From an uncultured Bacteroidales bacterium (GTDB taxonomy: Bacteria; Bacteroidota; Bacteroidia; Bacteroidales; P3): 64,000 nucleotides of DNA. The translations under genes and the position numbers were made by a program. Location: NCBI GenBank assembly GCA_910586395.1, contig CAJUFX010000002.1:153598-217597 (forward strand), written 5' to 3'. Within the stretch, counting starts at the first letter, position 1, and every line of letters starts with the position of its first letter. Shown in pieces: positions 62,701 through 64,000 of the stretch. A model generated the notes under the pieces. It was not told where the DNA came from, did no database searches, and was given only the letters and a program-made list of their open reading frames with translations.

Positions 62701-64000
62701 TTACAAACTTAACCAATTTGTTGCCTTTTGTTTAATGGCTTCGAACCATTGCATTTCATTTTTACATGTTTTAACCAACTTGTTGGAATATTCGAACAGG
62801 TTGCGTACATGTCGGGGAGTGGGAGTATAATCCACTTGATAACTGTCTTCCAACATTTTTTGGAAGACGGATAATGGTAAAGGGACGATAGTGGATTGAC
62901 CGCCGTAATATGAAATATTGAGGCGGTGAAGTGTGTAAAAATGCGCGATACAGGCTTCGTTGATATGGGGCGCGAGAAAGAGGCAATAGCAAGGTTTACC
63001 ACTTGTTTTTTTCATCTTTCCCAAATGTCGGCTTACCGGTTCACCCTCCATATCATATTGTTTTTGTCCGGTGGCCATGGTTACTTCAACAGCCAGCAGA
63101 TAATCGCCATAGTCGCAAACAATATCGGGTGTGTTTCCAGGTGCTGTGGAGAGCGGCTTGCCGAAATCATCAAAATTTAAGTTGGCCTGTATTCTGCCGC
63201 CGTTAAGCATGGTCATGGCTCGCCATGTGTTCCATTCAAGCATGAGCGGCGCATCGTATAGTTCGTTGCGTTCTATTTGATGGAAAGTTTCTTGAATTTG
63301 ATCGTATGATTGATAGTTTTTAAGTTCACTTACTTGGTTTGCTATCAGTGCGTTTTTCCGCCGCTCGCTAAGGTCATGCAACAGATTTTTCAAATCGCTG
63401 ATACTGGCATTTTTAGGGAAAGAACTTGTTTTAAATTCTACATTCAGGCGTTCAATAAGCGCCTTTCGGTTATCAGTTAATAATTTAGGTAACTTCGGAT
63501 TGCCGAGATAATCGGCATAAAGAGGTTCTTCGTTGATAAAACAAGGGTTGCGGTCAACGGTTTTCAGCAGATAATCGACATCTTTGATGCGTTCTCCGGC
63601 TATACTTAACGATTTGCCCGTATTGGAAACGTTTACCACCCCTGTCGCTCGCAAATAACGGAAGCAGGCATCGGCATAATCACGCGTATTGCTGGCTTGC
63701 GTTTTCAAAAATTTATTTAAGGAAAGGTCATTACTTTCCCTTGTTTTGATTTCACCTTGGGCAATACGTGTAGCATAGACGTTTTTTAATTCATCCAGCA
63801 AATAATTTATTTTGAAAGTACGATAATTTTGAGGATGTTCCGTTTTAGCTATACGAAAACGGTTTATTTTCTGTACTATACTGGCGAAATTATGCCAATC
63901 GGTCAATTGCATGCCGAAAATTTGCAATTCATCGAATGTCAAAGAACCCAAGGTTCTGATCAAACGTAATATTTCCAGATAAGGCTTTACGCAAAAAGCA
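62701..64000 (-). CDS. AlwI-family type II restriction endonuclease (5' end beyond the window)
   Basis: The frame is open to the right edge. The apparent start at 63963 is a TTG, and the preceding codons (KPYLEILRLIRTLGSLTFDE) continue the family pattern, so the gene starts outside the window. It has at least 433 residues here. AlwI-family marks: PDIVCDYGDYLLAVEVTMAT and GQKQYDMEGEPVSRHLGKMK (nuclease site with Asp, Glu and Lys/Gln). AlwI cuts near GGATC. No methylase partner is visible in the window, so it should lie further right. Codon use is more AT-rich than in the preceding NIF3 gene, which suggests transfer. Confidence 0.88.
   Translation of the reverse strand, partial: AFCVKPYLEILRLIRTLGSLTFDELQIFGMQLTDWHNFASIVQKINRFRIAKTEHPQNYRTFKINYLLDELKNVYATRIAQGEIKTRESNDLSLNKFLKTQASNTRDYADACFRYLRATGVVNVSNTGKSLSIAGERIKDVDYLLKTVDRNPCFINEEPLYADYLGNPKLPKLLTDNRKALIERLNVEFKTSSFPKNASISDLKNLLHDLSERRKNALIANQVSELKNYQSYDQIQETFHQIERNELYDAPLMLEWNTWRAMTMLNGGRIQANLNFDDFGKPLSTAPGNTPDIVCDYGDYLLAVEVTMATGQKQYDMEGEPVSRHLGKMKKTSGKPCYCLFLAPHINEACIAHFYTLHRLNISYYGGQSTIVPLPLSVFQKMLEDSYQVDYTPTPRHVRNLFEYSNKLVKTCKNEMQWFEAIKQKATNWLSL

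Overview
The window looks like chromosome from an anaerobic member of the Bacteroidales (Bacteroidota). The evidence is promoters of the TTTG-N19/20-TAnnTTTG type, almost no Shine-Dalgarno sites, many lipoproteins with short signal peptides, families typical of the phylum (DUF4175, DUF4159, BACON-like, TPR-AraC regulators, DUF4143 ATPases, a long SecA) and rubrerythrin. The family or species cannot be fixed from the sequence alone.

The most important large-scale feature is a probable replication origin at about 21.45-22.06 kb, between rpiB and nadA. It is a gene-free, AT-rich stretch with a cluster of DnaA-box-like 9-mers built on TGTTCA. Left of it the + strand is visibly C-rich and most genes are on the - strand. 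Right of it the + strand is G-rich and most genes are on the + strand. Six near-perfect parS sites (core GTTCCACGTGGAAC) lie at 10.1-13.5 kb, about 8-12 kb from the putative origin, in a gene-poor region with decaying tandem copies of a small lipoprotein gene.

Layout. 0-4.2 kb: C-terminal part of a TPR/AraC regulator, a BACON-like surface lipoprotein, mltG. 4.2-9.7 kb: tRNA-Leu, tRNA-Gly, then the - strand cluster ybeY-mnmG-mutS. 9.7-13.6 kb: repeats, parS sites, two PspC proteins, small lipoproteins and a GNAT enzyme. 13.6-21.5 kb: a 1267-aa DUF4175 protein, a coiled-coil lipoprotein, deoC, a LutB-like Fe-S protein and rpiB. 22-32.4 kb: nadA, a MORN-type repeat protein, tRNA-Leu, mnmD, rubrerythrin, a sugar MFS transporter, a lipoprotein, tyrS, rsmE, a DUF4159 protein and a DUF2795 protein. 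32.5-40.6 kb: a DUF5692-like membrane protein and an AraC regulator divergent from a five-gene export operon (TolC, HlyD, two ABC-2 permeases, a beta-barrel protein) with no ATPase gene.

40.9-48.6 kb is an AT-rich accessory island. It starts with a tandem array of promoters, followed by a complete DpnII-type GATC restriction-modification set (DpnM-like methylase, DpnII-like endonuclease, DpnA-like methylase). Next comes an unrecognised 1231-aa protein that I propose as a candidate defence effector: a nuclease-like N-terminus, a STAND-like middle without a visible P-loop, and a helical C-terminus. The island ends with a broken DUF4143 gene and palindromic repeats. After secA and prfB (with an intact programmed +1 frameshift site) comes a set resembling a polyprenyl-phosphate uronic-acid lipid A modification pathway (ArnC/DPM-like GT2, a double LAB_N protein, a GT39/ArnT-like transferase, UDP-glucuronate 4-epimerase). 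The right end holds a DUF4143 ATPase with a rearranged, decayed copy upstream, a GT4 glycosyltransferase, a zinc-ribbon coiled-coil protein, a NIF3-family protein, an SMR transporter remnant and an AlwI-family restriction endonuclease that runs off the edge.
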